Source: Treponema sp. (GTDB lineage Bacteria > Spirochaetota > Spirochaetia > Treponematales > Treponemataceae). From it: a DNA stretch of 59,179 nt. The stretch covers positions 1 to 59,179 of the forward strand of contig JAFZWX010000003.1 of assembly GCA_017617145.1 (NCBI GenBank). The letters are read 5' to 3'. Below the pieces are notes generated by a model. The model saw only the letters and a program-made list of their open reading frames with translations. It ran no database searches and was not told the DNA's origin. This document shows positions 16,203 to 24,269 of the stretch, one piece after another. Each line of letters opens with the position of its first letter. Position 1 is the stretch's first letter. The position numbers and the translations under genes are program-made.

Positions 16203-18458
16203 ATGGTAGAATTATTGGCTCCTGCAGGTAATGTAGAATCTTTGGATGCTGCAATTGGTGAAGGTGCAGATGCAGTTTATCTTGGTCTCAAAAGCTTTAA
16301 TGCACGCATGCGAACAACAAATTTCGCCTGGAATCAGTTTGAAGCTGCTGTCGAAAGCCTTCATCGCCAGAATAAAAAGGTTTATGTAACAGTAAATACT
16401 GTTTGCGAGGAGCGTGAAACAGAACGACTTTACCGCTTTCTTTCATATTTAAAGGAAGTAGGTCCTGATGCCCTTATTGTTCAAGATTACGCCGTTATGC
16501 GTCTTGCTCAGGAATTTTTTCCAGATATGGAGCTGCATGCTTCTACTCAGATGAATGTAGAAAGCTCTGCTGCAGTTCGTCTGCTTCAAAAGAATGGTGT
16601 AAAACGTGTGGTTCTTGCCCGCGAGCTTGGTCTTGAAGAAATTAAAAAAATCAAAACAGAAACAGGAGCCGAACTTGAAGTATTTGTTCATGGTGCCCTA
16701 TGTGTAAGTGAATCGGGTCTGTGTTTGTTTTCATCGTTTTTGGGTGGAAAATCAGCAAACCGTGGTATGTGTGCCCAGGCTTGCCGACGTTTTTATACGG
16801 CAGAAGTTCCCGGTGGAATTAAACAGGGCTATTATTTTTCTCCCTGCGATTTTGAACTTATAGATTATATTCCGGCGTTGATTGAAGCTGGTGTAGATTC
16901 ATTTAAAATCGAAGGCCGCATGAAGAGTGCAGAATATGTAGGAAGTGTAGTTGCTGCATACCGTTATGTAATTGACCACTACAAAGAAGATAAAAAGGGT
17001 GCAATTGCTACTGGAAAACGAATTCTTTCTTCTGACTTTGCGCGTTCAAAAACAACCTACTGGTACGGCTTTGAAAATCAGGGTGAAGCTGTAGAAAAAG
17101 CTGGTGAACTTATATTAAATCCTGATCAGGCTGGAGGAACTGGACTTTATCTTGGAAAAATTGCAGGAACAAAACCGGCAGAAAAAGGTCTTGTAGAAGC
17201 AATCCGCGCTGCTGCAAATCCAGACACTCCACCTGAACAGCTTCGTATTCAAATGGCATATTTGAAAGGTGGAACTTACGATCCTGACCCGGGAGATTCT
17301 ATCCGCATTCACAAAAAAGATGATAGCGGCAGAATGAGTCATAAAATCCGTACAGTTGAATTTGAAGAAAAAAATAACCGCCGATGGATAGATATTCCTG
17401 CAGGTTTTACAACAGGTGACGAAGTATATCTTTTACAATACAAGGCAAATACAAAACGTTATCAGCATGTACTACCTAATGATATCGGGCGTTACCGCAA
17501 ACAGCCAAAGGATGAGATGCTTCCGATTCTTGATGTAACACCTGTTGCACAGAAGGAACTCGATTATTTCCCTGATGGATTATATATTCAGGTTTCGTCT
17601 GTTCCGGATATGTTTGCAGTTCAAGGTATGAATCCTGTAAGGGTAATTCTTGAATACAATAGTGAAACCTCTTACGATTTACTTAATCACAAGACAGTGC
17701 TGCCATTTTCAAAAAAACAGATTTTTATTTCGTTAGATCCATTCTGTTCTTCTTCACAGGAAGACAAGCTTGCAAATGAACTTGAAACTCTTATTGCAGA
17801 CGGATTTATAAACTTTGTAGCAAACAATCTTGCACATATTCAGCTTTTAAAAGACAAAAAGGTTAATGTCGTTGCAGGTCCATATTTATATACCTTTAAT
17901 AGATGGGCTGTTTCGTGGCTGGAAAATCAGGGGTTGGGCGCGTTCATAATGCCTTATGAAAATTCACGCCGCAACCTTGAAGCAACCTGGGAACAGAATG
18001 TTCGTTCCAGAGTGCTTGTTCCTGTTTTTGCATACCCTGCTTTATTCCGAATGCGTTTCAAGTTGCCGTCCGATTATGATTTTACTTACTTTGAAGATAA
18101 GGAGGAGAAAGTTTTCAAAGTAAATTCAACTCCAGACGGGTCGTTTGTAATGCCGGAGGATCCTTTTAGCATTGTTGATAAGGTTGCTTATATCAAACAG
18201 GCCGGTTTTAAAAAAATACTTATAGATTTTTCTAAAACAAAGGTAACCCGCGGACAGATAAAAGCAATTACAACTTCAATGACAAAAGGTCAGCCATTGC
18301 CTGGCATTTCTCGCTTTAACTGGAAGGATGGATTTTATTCTCCACAACAGATTGAAGAATACAAAGCCGCCAACGAGCGTAGGGCACAGAATGCACAGAG
18401 CAAAGGAAAGGGTAAAACTGGTAGACCTGCTGCCAGCCACGGAAAGAAACGCCGTTAG
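16203..18458 (+). CDS. Peptidase U32 family protein, RNA-hydroxylation (RlhA/TrhP) type
   Basis: This 751-residue protein starts with the U32 barrel ('ELLAPAGNVESLDAAIGEGADAVYLG', 'LHASTQMNVESS'). It carries the cysteine cluster of the family in 'HGALCVSESGLCLFSSFLGGKSANRGMCAQACRR', which in RlhA and TrhP binds an Fe-S cluster needed for prephenate-dependent hydroxylation of 23S rRNA or tRNA. 'DSFKIEGRMKSAEYV' is also typical. The C-terminal half is the long extension seen in RlhA-type members. The basic tail (GKGKTGRPAASHGKKRR) suits RNA binding. A protease role is less likely than RNA modification. The mRNA is probably leaderless. Its stop overlaps the ssb stop on the other strand by 4 bp. 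Confidence 0.85.
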   Translation: MVELLAPAGNVESLDAAIGEGADAVYLGLKSFNARMRTTNFAWNQFEAAVESLHRQNKKVYVTVNTVCEERETERLYRFLSYLKEVGPDALIVQDYAVMRLAQEFFPDMELHASTQMNVESSAAVRLLQKNGVKRVVLARELGLEEIKKIKTETGAELEVFVHGALCVSESGLCLFSSFLGGKSANRGMCAQACRRFYTAEVPGGIKQGYYFSPCDFELIDYIPALIEAGVDSFKIEGRMKSAEYVGSVVAAYRYVIDHYKEDKKGAIATGKRILSSDFARSKTTYWYGFENQGEAVEKAGELILNPDQAGGTGLYLGKIAGTKPAEKGLVEAIRAAANPDTPPEQLRIQMAYLKGGTYDPDPGDSIRIHKKDDSGRMSHKIRTVEFEEKNNRRWIDIPAGFTTGDEVYLLQYKANTKRYQHVLPNDIGRYRKQPKDEMLPILDVTPVAQKELDYFPDGLYIQVSSVPDMFAVQGMNPVRVILEYNSETSYDLLNHKTVLPFSKKQIFISLDPFCSSSQEDKLANELETLIADGFINFVANNLAHIQLLKDKKVNVVAGPYLYTFNRWAVSWLENQGLGAFIMPYENSRRNLEATWEQNVRSRVLVPVFAYPALFRMRFKLPSDYDFTYFEDKEEKVFKVNSTPDGSFVMPEDPFSIVDKVAYIKQAGFKKILIDFSKTKVTRGQIKAITTSMTKGQPLPGISRFNWKDGFYSPQQIEEYKAANERRAQNAQSKGKGKTGRPAASHGKKRR

Positions 18459-18889
18459 AATACTGCTTCTGCTGTTGTTGCCTCCTCCTTTGCAGGTTCT
18501 GTTGCCGCATCTGCAGTAGCTTCTGCCTGTACAACTTCTGGTGCTTTTTCTTCTGGTTTAGGTTTAGAAAACTTGTACTCAACATGTTCTGCAATTACAA
18601 ATATCTTTGAGTGCTTTTTATTGTTTTCTTCCCAGCGGCTCTGTTTGAGTCTTCCTACAACTCTTACACCTTGTCCTCGATCGCACCACTTATAGCAGCT
18701 TTCTGCCATTTCGCCATAAGTTTCTACATCAAAGTAAGAAACTTCCTCTTTTGTTTCTCCTTCTGGTGTTTTAGTTTTTCTGTTAACAGCCAGTGGAAAT
18801 CTACAAACCAAAAAGCCTGTTTTTGGCTCAGAAAACTCCGCTTTTCTAACGACGTTTCCTTCCAGAATAATAGAATTGAGCTGGTTCAT
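18455..18889 (-). CDS. ssb: Single-stranded DNA-binding protein
   Basis: This 144-residue protein consists of an OB-fold (about residues 1-108) with SSB landmarks: 'LNSIILEGNVVRKAEF', 'RFPLAVNRKTK', 'YFDVETYGEMAESCYKWCDRGQGVRVVGRLKQSRWE'. An acidic, Ala/Glu-rich disordered tail ends in AEAVF. The usual DDIPF tip of primary bacterial SSBs is not present, although a terminal Phe is retained, so partner binding may be weaker or this may be a second SSB. A GAGGGG site precedes ATG 18889. Its promoter region shares a 21-bp block with the secretin operon and a lipoprotein gene. Confidence 0.88.
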   Translation of the reverse strand: MNQLNSIILEGNVVRKAEFSEPKTGFLVCRFPLAVNRKTKTPEGETKEEVSYFDVETYGEMAESCYKWCDRGQGVRVVGRLKQSRWEENNKKHSKIFVIAEHVEYKFSKPKPEEKAPEVVQAEATADAATEPAKEEATTAEAVF

Positions 18890-18956
18890 AATAACCCCTC
18901 GTTTAAATAGAATACCGCGCCCGGCCGGAGCACATGCAGGAAATAAAATTCCTACA

Positions 18957-19000
18957 CATATAGATTAGAAAAAAAAATCGAGTTGTTACAAAAATTTGAG
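18957..19000 (-). promoter_or_regulatory. Promoter of ssb with shared 21-bp upstream element, copy 2
   Basis: On the minus strand the block at 19000-18980 reads CTC then AAATTTTTGTAACAACTC, with TTGTAA as -35. Candidate -10 sites are TAATCT (18967-18962) and TATATG (18962-18957). The element lies about 90 bp upstream of the ssb start codon. Confidence 0.6.
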
Positions 19001-19029
19001 AAAAAAAATGAAAAAAAATTAATTTTTGT

Positions 19030-19052
19030 GGTCTCTGAGGCTCTTGAAGGGC
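19030..19052 (+). repeat. Short palindromic repeat, degenerate copy 2
   Basis: GGTCTCTGAG-GCTCT-TGAAGGGC abuts the stop codon of the minus-strand gene ending at 19052. It is related to the copies at 14834, 36129 and 44695 but carries changes in both arms. Confidence 0.6.
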
Positions 19053-20968
19053 TAACCTTTTTTTGTACCGTTACTTACAAGTCGGAGCATATATAGTTTT
19101 ACATATTCTGTAAGTGCTTTTTGCTCTGTAATTTTCTGCATATTTGGGGTACGTACAAGTGCATCTGCAAGATTTTCTATACGTTCTTTTGTAAACGTTT
19201 GAGCAGTAAGAGTATTGCAGACACGTCGTGTATAATCACGAATCAGAGAATTGACATCTTCGGTAAGATTGTTATAAGCATCTTTTGAAATCATCCTGTT
19301 CCATTGTTTTGTAAGGAAGTTTAATTCACGGTCAACGCTGGAACCTTCCGGTACAAATTCTGCAAAAAGTTCTTTTGCTTTTTCGGCAAGTATTTCATGT
19401 CTGTCTCTTGATTTTTTAGGAGCATCCTCATTTTCCAAAAGTTCAATTGGGTCTGGAACTTCTTTTTTAGGTTGTGCTGCCTTTTTTTGCTTTTCGAGTT
19501 TTTTTGCCCGGAAAAGACCTATTAACCACGAGAAGAATGGAATTGTGTAAATAAAAGGTAACTTTGCTTTTGCTTCTGATAAAACATCTTCATAACGGAG
19601 CATCAGAAGTTGGCTATATGGCAGAAGGTGTCCATCTACAAAAAGCTGGAAGGTTTGTAAAGAATCATCAAGATTTTTTTCTGCAGCAAGAAGTGTTATA
19701 AAGTTGGCATTTAACAATGCATACAAAACCGGAGAATGTTCTTCAACAAGTTTTTCAAGCTTTTGTTCAAACTTTGCTTTATCATGCATTTCCGGAAGTT
19801 TTGCATATTCTATCATTGCTTCATACCAGCTGTTTACAAGTATATCTTTTATGTTGTCGTGTGCTTCGTTACACATTCTGACAATAAGAGAAATTACCTT
19901 TTTTTTGTAAATGTAATAGCGTGTGCCGGATGCAACTTTAAATACAACAAGCTTTGGTAAAGTATTATCTTCACTTTCTGTTGAAAGATTCAAAAGAGTT
20001 TGCTTAAGGTCTTCTTCTGAATATTGTCCCAAAAGTTGTTTTCCATTTTTATCTTGAAATTTAACAATTTGTGGAGTAGAAAAAAAGTAAGGAGGATTGC
20101 CTAACTGAGCTTGAAGTTCTTTTAATGCTTCTTCACGCTTTCGGTCTGTTTGAAATTTTTCTTTTAAGTATGAACTATGAATCTCAGAAATTGAAATTGC
20201 CTGAAGAATACTTGTATCGTCTGCAGTACGGTCTTGAATCTTTTCAAAATCCTGACGAACGAAATAGCAAAGCTGGTTCCAAAGATAATACTGGTCACCG
20301 TCTGTTACATCAACATAACCGTTATACTCTTTATCGACAAAAGCTGTATAAAAATTCTTAACCGATATTTCTTTTGATGGATTTGCAGAACGAAGCTTTT
20401 TTAAAAAATAATCATGGTATTCTTCCTTTTTTAAAATCTTGCGGATTTTCATTTGCGAAGATTCTATTAAGAGTCTTATAGGAACACAGGCAGGAAGCAG
20501 TAAACATGGAAGCTCTCTTGGAAAAACTACAATGTAAAGATTTTGCGCTTTTGAAGGCTCCTGATCCATGTTTTGAATAAAGAATTCCTGTGCAGCCTTT
20601 CGTTCAAGAACTGAGGTCGGAAACTTTTTTGGTAAATCTGATTCTATAGGATATGGAATACTTTCGTTTTTTAATAGTTCCTTATAAAGTTCGGCATATT
20701 TAAGTGAAAAATAGGCTATGGAAACAATCATTTTTTTGTTTCCGTTTTGAAGAACAGCCGCAAGATGTTTTTGTTCAAGTCCGCTGAGCTCTGCATTTAC
20801 AGTGCTGGTTGGGTCTCCCAGATATTTTACAAGTTCAGCCTGTTCTTCAACGTGATGTTCTGCATATTTTTTAATCCAGGTACAAAACTCACGCAAATCG
20901 ATAAAAGGAGATTTTTGTTTATCTGCATAAAAACGGATAATGGAACTTAAATTTGCTGTAGTAGCCAT
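19052..20968 (-). CDS. Large protein of unknown function
   Basis: This protein of 638 residues has no signal peptide. A short hydrophobic patch with aromatic residues at about residues 478-490 ('IPFFSWLIGLFRAKK') is followed by a charged linker rich in Lys and Pro. The C-terminal 130 residues are helical and charged ('RELNFLTKQWNRMI...'). The N-terminal half is mixed alpha/beta. I do not recognise a family; it reads like other large Treponema-specific proteins. The start at 20968 is supported by TAAAAT (20980-20975, minus strand) 6 nt upstream and the lack of a Shine-Dalgarno, so the mRNA is probably leaderless. Confidence 0.65.
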   Translation of the reverse strand: MATTANLSSIIRFYADKQKSPFIDLREFCTWIKKYAEHHVEEQAELVKYLGDPTSTVNAELSGLEQKHLAAVLQNGNKKMIVSIAYFSLKYAELYKELLKNESIPYPIESDLPKKFPTSVLERKAAQEFFIQNMDQEPSKAQNLYIVVFPRELPCLLLPACVPIRLLIESSQMKIRKILKKEEYHDYFLKKLRSANPSKEISVKNFYTAFVDKEYNGYVDVTDGDQYYLWNQLCYFVRQDFEKIQDRTADDTSILQAISISEIHSSYLKEKFQTDRKREEALKELQAQLGNPPYFFSTPQIVKFQDKNGKQLLGQYSEEDLKQTLLNLSTESEDNTLPKLVVFKVASGTRYYIYKKKVISLIVRMCNEAHDNIKDILVNSWYEAMIEYAKLPEMHDKAKFEQKLEKLVEEHSPVLYALLNANFITLLAAEKNLDDSLQTFQLFVDGHLLPYSQLLMLRYEDVLSEAKAKLPFIYTIPFFSWLIGLFRAKKLEKQKKAAQPKKEVPDPIELLENEDAPKKSRDRHEILAEKAKELFAEFVPEGSSVDRELNFLTKQWNRMISKDAYNNLTEDVNSLIRDYTRRVCNTLTAQTFTKERIENLADALVRTPNMQKITEQKALTEYVKLYMLRLVSNGTKKG

Positions 20969-21023
20969 ACAAATATTTTACACCAAAAAAATAAAAAATG
21001 GTAGGGAAAAATGCATACATATG

Positions 21024-21169
21024 AAAAACTGACTTCCAGGAGAATGCGGATTTCAAAACCGGCGGCTAGCCGCCTACACGCTGAAGTGCCTTGTAATTAT
21101 ATACTTGGCCGCCTTGCGGCCGCACTTCAGAGTGTTTTTGAATCCACATTCTCCTTCGCGTCAGTTTTT
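21024..21169 (-). repeat. Long structured palindrome, family B copy 2
   Basis: This 146-bp element has an outer stem AAAAACTGAC/GTCAGTTTTT, internal loop TTCC facing TCGC, stem AGGAGAATG/CATTCTCCT, then GGATT..CAAAA with TTTTGAATCC, a side hairpin GGCGG-CTAG-CCGCC, stem CTGAAGTGC/GCACTTCAG and the inner hairpin GGCCGC-CTT-GCGGCC. The 42-nt core at 21085-21126 is identical to copy 1 at 8338-8379. Every other stem has changed on both sides in step. It lies between the divergent genes at 20968 and 21234. Confidence 0.87.
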
Positions 21170-21197
21170 GAGTATCTTTTTTTATATTCACTTTTTC

Positions 21198-21233
21198 TTG
21201 TTTTTTTGGTGTAGAATTAGTAAAATTAGAATT
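21198..21233 (+). promoter_or_regulatory. hisC promoter (leaderless)
   Basis: TTGTTT (21198-21203), a 17-bp spacer and TAAAAT (21221-21226) lie 7 nt before ATG 21234. No Shine-Dalgarno is seen. Confidence 0.6.
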
Positions 21234-22397
21234 ATGATTACTTCAAGTAGAATGAATAAATTAAGTCCTTATGTGCCGGGGGAACAGCCTAAGGATCGTG
21301 AGTATATTAAGCTTAATGCTAACGAAAATCCTTATGCACCGTCGCCAAAGGTTCAGCAGGCGGTACTTGATTTTGTAAAAAATCATCCGGAAAAACTTGG
21401 GCTTTATCCTGATCCGGATTCTCTTGAGCTTCATGCGGCAATTGCAGATATGCTGAACAAAAGCGGTGGAGTTTTGTGTCGTGCAAAGGTTGCTTCTGAT
21501 GGTAGCGTTTCTCCAGACCAGCGCGATGCAATTCCTTTTAAGATTAAGCCCGAAATGATTTATAGTGGAAATGGTAGTGATGAAGTTCTTTCAATGGTTT
21601 TTTATGCCTTTTTTGATTCTTCAAAGCGCTTTGTAATGCCACAGTTTACCTACAGCTTTTATCCGGTTTATGCAGGCTATTATGATATTCCAATGGATCA
21701 GGTGCCGCTAAAAGAAGATTGGACACTTGATGTTGATGAAATTCTGGCTCGTGCCGGTAAAAATAAAAGCGGAATAATTTTTGCAAATCCTAATGCACCT
21801 ACAAGTCTTGGTTTGACACGCGAACAGGTTCGTGCAATGCTGCAAAAAGCTTCAAGTGATGAGATTTTTATTGTAGATGAAGCTTATGTAGATTTTGGTG
21901 GAGAGTCTTGTATTCCACTTCTTGAAGAGTTTAAGAATCTTGTGATTGTAAGAACATTTTCAAAAAGTCTTTGCGGGGCTGGTCAACGTTTGGGATATAT
22001 TGTTTCAAACCCGGAACTTGTAGATATTGTTACAACTGTAAAAAACTGTGTAAATCATTTTCCTATTGATGCAGTTGCCCAAGTGAGTGGAAAAGCAGCC
22101 TGTGATGATGTTCCTTATTACGCAGATACTTCAAGAAAAGTTTGTGAAGAACGCGACAAATTCTATAACTTTTTAAAGTCCCGTGGTTTTTATGTATTAG
22201 AAAGCAAAACAAACTTTCTGTTTGCAAAGCATCCGTCAATCGGCGGTGCAGAACTTTACAAACTCATAAAAGAGCAGGGCATTTTGATAAGGCACTTTGC
22301 CACACCGGGTATTGAAGATTTTGTACGAATAACTGTTGGCACGGCTGAACAGATGTCAGCTCTTGCTAATGCAATAGATGTTTCATTAAAGAAATAA
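21234..22397 (+). CDS. hisC: Histidinol-phosphate aminotransferase
   Basis: This 387-residue protein is a fold-type I PLP aminotransferase. Landmarks are 'LNANENPYAPSPKVQQ' at the N-terminus, 'YSGNGSDEVLSMVFYAF', 'FANPNAPTSLG', 'IVDEAYVDFGG', the PLP-lysine motif 'RTFSKSLCGAGQRLGY' with Lys about 244, and 'IRHFATPGIEDFVRITVGT' near the end. It converts imidazole-acetol phosphate and glutamate to histidinol phosphate in histidine synthesis, and may act on related keto acids. An insertion around residues 75-105 ('NKSGGVLCRAKVASDGSVSPDQRDAIPFK') is unusual for the family. The start is ATG 21234, not the further upstream codon that falls inside the palindrome. No other his gene is nearby. Confidence 0.88.
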   Translation: MITSSRMNKLSPYVPGEQPKDREYIKLNANENPYAPSPKVQQAVLDFVKNHPEKLGLYPDPDSLELHAAIADMLNKSGGVLCRAKVASDGSVSPDQRDAIPFKIKPEMIYSGNGSDEVLSMVFYAFFDSSKRFVMPQFTYSFYPVYAGYYDIPMDQVPLKEDWTLDVDEILARAGKNKSGIIFANPNAPTSLGLTREQVRAMLQKASSDEIFIVDEAYVDFGGESCIPLLEEFKNLVIVRTFSKSLCGAGQRLGYIVSNPELVDIVTTVKNCVNHFPIDAVAQVSGKAACDDVPYYADTSRKVCEERDKFYNFLKSRGFYVLESKTNFLFAKHPSIGGAELYKLIKEQGILIRHFATPGIEDFVRITVGTAEQMSALANAIDVSLKK

Positions 22398-22402
22398 CTG
22401 GA

Positions 22403-22470
22403 GTGAAACTTTTTGAACTGCGAGACAGATTCCTCTTTGTCCATCTGTCTCGCGGGGCAAAAAGTTTCAC
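22403..22470. repeat. Long palindrome between hisC and the phosphoesterase gene
   Basis: GTGAAACTTTTTG (22403-22415) pairs perfectly with 22458-22470. Inside, GCGAGACAGAT (22420-22430) pairs with 22443-22453, separated by an AACT/GGGG internal loop. The apical loop is TCCTCTTTGTCC. The 5' edge GGAGTGAAA resembles the family D elements (24187, 37151). No T-run follows on the plus strand. Confidence 0.8.
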
Positions 22471-22499
22471 ACATAATTGATTTTTTACGGAGGCATATT

Positions 22500-23195
22500 T
22501 TGAAACTATTAGTAATCAGTGACTTACATGCACATAATGATGTATTAGATAAGATGGATGGTATTTTTTCTCAGGCAGATGCAGTGCTTTTTGCCGGGGA
22601 CTTTGCAGAATGTTTTAAGCCCGAAACTGGCGATGCTGCACTTGAAAAGCTTTGTTCAAAACACGACACAATTTTTGCTGTTCTTGGAAACTGCGACAAC
22701 GAAGTATTCATGGAAGATCTTGAAGAAAAAGACATTTGTGTAGAAAAAGCTTTAATTTTCCATAACGGACTTGCTTTTGCAGGCTCGGGCGGCGGTTCCA
22801 GGTTTACAGGTAAAACAGAATTCGAACGCACCGAAGAAGAACTGCTTTCCGACTTTGATATCATCACAAATTCAATTGACCAGAACGGCGACAAATCTCT
22901 TTGGAAAAATCTTATTTTAATAAGTCACAATCCACCTGTTTGCGGCATGGTCGATTCCTTTGATGGAGAACATCACGCAGGAAGTCAGCAGTTTACAGAT
23001 TTCATAAAAGAAAATCAGCCGCTTGCAGTTATTTGCGGACACATTCATGAAGGAACAGGAACTGCAAAAATCGGCGATACTGTTGTAATAAATCCGGGAA
23101 GTCTTGGCGAAAAGAAAACTTATTTTTGGCTCGAGGTTGAAAAAGGTTCAGACGGAAACTGGAAGGTTTTAAAAGTAGAGGAGTGTAAGCTTTAA
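22500..23195 (+). CDS. Calcineurin-like metallophosphoesterase (YfcE/MJ0936 type)
   Basis: This 231-residue protein has the full set of metallophosphoesterase motifs: 'ISDLHAHNDV' (Asp and His ligands), 'FAGDFAE', 'LGNCDN', 'ILISHNPP' and 'VICGHIHEG', then 'INPGSLGE'. It should be a two-metal phosphodiesterase; the natural substrate is not evident. The start is the TTG at 22500: a GGAGG site lies 6-7 nt upstream and the protein then begins LKLLVISD, as in homologues. An in-frame ATG 87 bases upstream lies within the palindrome and is rejected. The stop overlaps the start of the next gene by one base, so the two are probably co-translated. Confidence 0.85.
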   Translation: MKLLVISDLHAHNDVLDKMDGIFSQADAVLFAGDFAECFKPETGDAALEKLCSKHDTIFAVLGNCDNEVFMEDLEEKDICVEKALIFHNGLAFAGSGGGSRFTGKTEFERTEEELLSDFDIITNSIDQNGDKSLWKNLILISHNPPVCGMVDSFDGEHHAGSQQFTDFIKENQPLAVICGHIHEGTGTAKIGDTVVINPGSLGEKKTYFWLEVEKGSDGNWKVLKVEECKL

Positions 23196-24154
23196 TGAAA
23201 AAAACAATTCTTTTTGCGGTAGTATTATTTGGAATCGCATTTTCCAGCGTAAACATTGTCTTTGCACAAAACGAAGGTACTGCTAAGAAATTCAACGGAG
23301 TTACTTTTGTATCTTTCAAATCAAAACTTACATATAATATTGGAGAAGATACCGCTGCATATCCAGCTGCAAGAACTTTAAAACCATTTGCAATCAATAA
23401 ATACGAAACCTGCTATAACTTGTGGTATCAGACAAGAGTGAAGGCCGAAAAAATAGGATATTATTTTGAAAATCCAGGTCAGGGTGGTACAAATGGAAAA
23501 CGTGCTGCGGAACCAACTGATGAAAATAAATATCAACCGGTAACAAATATTTCGTGGTATGAAGCCATTGTGTGGTGTAATGCACTGAGCGAACTTAAAG
23601 GAAAAACTCCTTGTTATACTTACAACGGAATTGTTTTAAAAGATTCATCTGATACTGCAGCTTGTGATTTATGTGTTTGTAATTGGGATTGTGACGGTTA
23701 CAGACTTCCATCAGAAAGTGAATGGGAATTTGCTGCACGTAAAACAAAGAATGGATTCCAGGACGGCAATCTTGTAAGTGGTCAGATAACATATGGTGAT
23801 GATGAAGAAGCCTTTTTGTATGCCTGGACAAGTGACAATGCAGGAGCAACTCACAATGTTGGAACTGCGGGTGTTCCTTTTGAGCCAGATACAATAACCG
23901 AACCTGCGACTGGAAACGCAAACGGAGCCGGTCTTTATGATATGAGCGGAAATATTCTTGAATACTGCTGGGATTGGTTTGACGATTATACTGCAGATGG
24001 CTTGTATGGTGCTTCAGTTGGCTACGAACGTGTAAGTCGTGGTGGCAGCGTTTCTGATTACACCCCATTCTACTATGCCGGCGACCGCTACAGCTACGAC
24101 CCAAACGAATGCTACAACTTTATGGGCTTCAGGCTCGCGTATACTGTCAAATAA
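23195..24154 (+). CDS. Secreted SUMF1/formylglycine-generating-enzyme-fold protein
   Basis: This 319-residue protein has a signal peptide (about residues 1-25) and an FGE-sulfatase (SUMF1) domain: 'FAINKYETCYNLWYQ', 'QPVTNISWYEAIVWCNALSE', 'GYRLPSESEWEFAAR', 'GNANGAGLYDMSGNILEYCWDWFDDY' and the C-terminal 'SRGGSVSD...GFRLAYT'. Real formylglycine-generating enzymes use a specific Cys pair near the C-terminus; here only one Cys (ECYNFMGFRLA) is at that place, so enzymatic activity is doubtful. Exported SUMF1-fold proteins in treponemes are usually treated as envelope or ligand-binding proteins. It follows the phosphoesterase gene with a 1-bp overlap. Confidence 0.82.
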   Translation: MKKTILFAVVLFGIAFSSVNIVFAQNEGTAKKFNGVTFVSFKSKLTYNIGEDTAAYPAARTLKPFAINKYETCYNLWYQTRVKAEKIGYYFENPGQGGTNGKRAAEPTDENKYQPVTNISWYEAIVWCNALSELKGKTPCYTYNGIVLKDSSDTAACDLCVCNWDCDGYRLPSESEWEFAARKTKNGFQDGNLVSGQITYGDDEEAFLYAWTSDNAGATHNVGTAGVPFEPDTITEPATGNANGAGLYDMSGNILEYCWDWFDDYTADGLYGASVGYERVSRGGSVSDYTPFYYAGDRYSYDPNECYNFMGFRLAYTVK

Positions 24155-24186
24155 AAAGAAGAAAGAAATCTGAAATAATTTGAAAG

Positions 24187-24269
24187 ATCAGCACTCGGAG
24201 TGAGAAATGACTGAGGACAACTTCCTTCTGTTGGCCGAAGGCATTTCTCACGGGAGAGGGCTGATTTTT
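24187..24269. repeat. Long palindrome, family D copy 1
   Basis: ATCAGC (24187-24192) pairs with GCTGAT (24260-24265), followed by a T-run. The internal loop carries GGAG on one side and CGGGA on the other; then TGAGAAATG pairs with CATTTCTCA and an apical stem CAAC/GTTG closes the loop TTCCTTCT. It sits between convergent genes and reads as a terminator in both directions. Copies are at 37151-37228 and 58758-58848. Confidence 0.83.

Noticed and set aside
21105..21233. N-terminal extension of hisC
   Set aside because: The first bases belong to the family B palindrome core. A leaderless promoter fits ATG 21234.
22413..22499. Upstream ATG for the phosphoesterase
   Set aside because: It lies inside the palindrome at 22403-22470; TTG 22500 has a strong ribosome-binding site and gives the family's usual N-terminus.
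23195..24154. Functional formylglycine-generating enzyme
   Set aside because: It is secreted, only one of the C-terminal cysteines is present and no sulfatase gene is nearby; only the fold is claimed.
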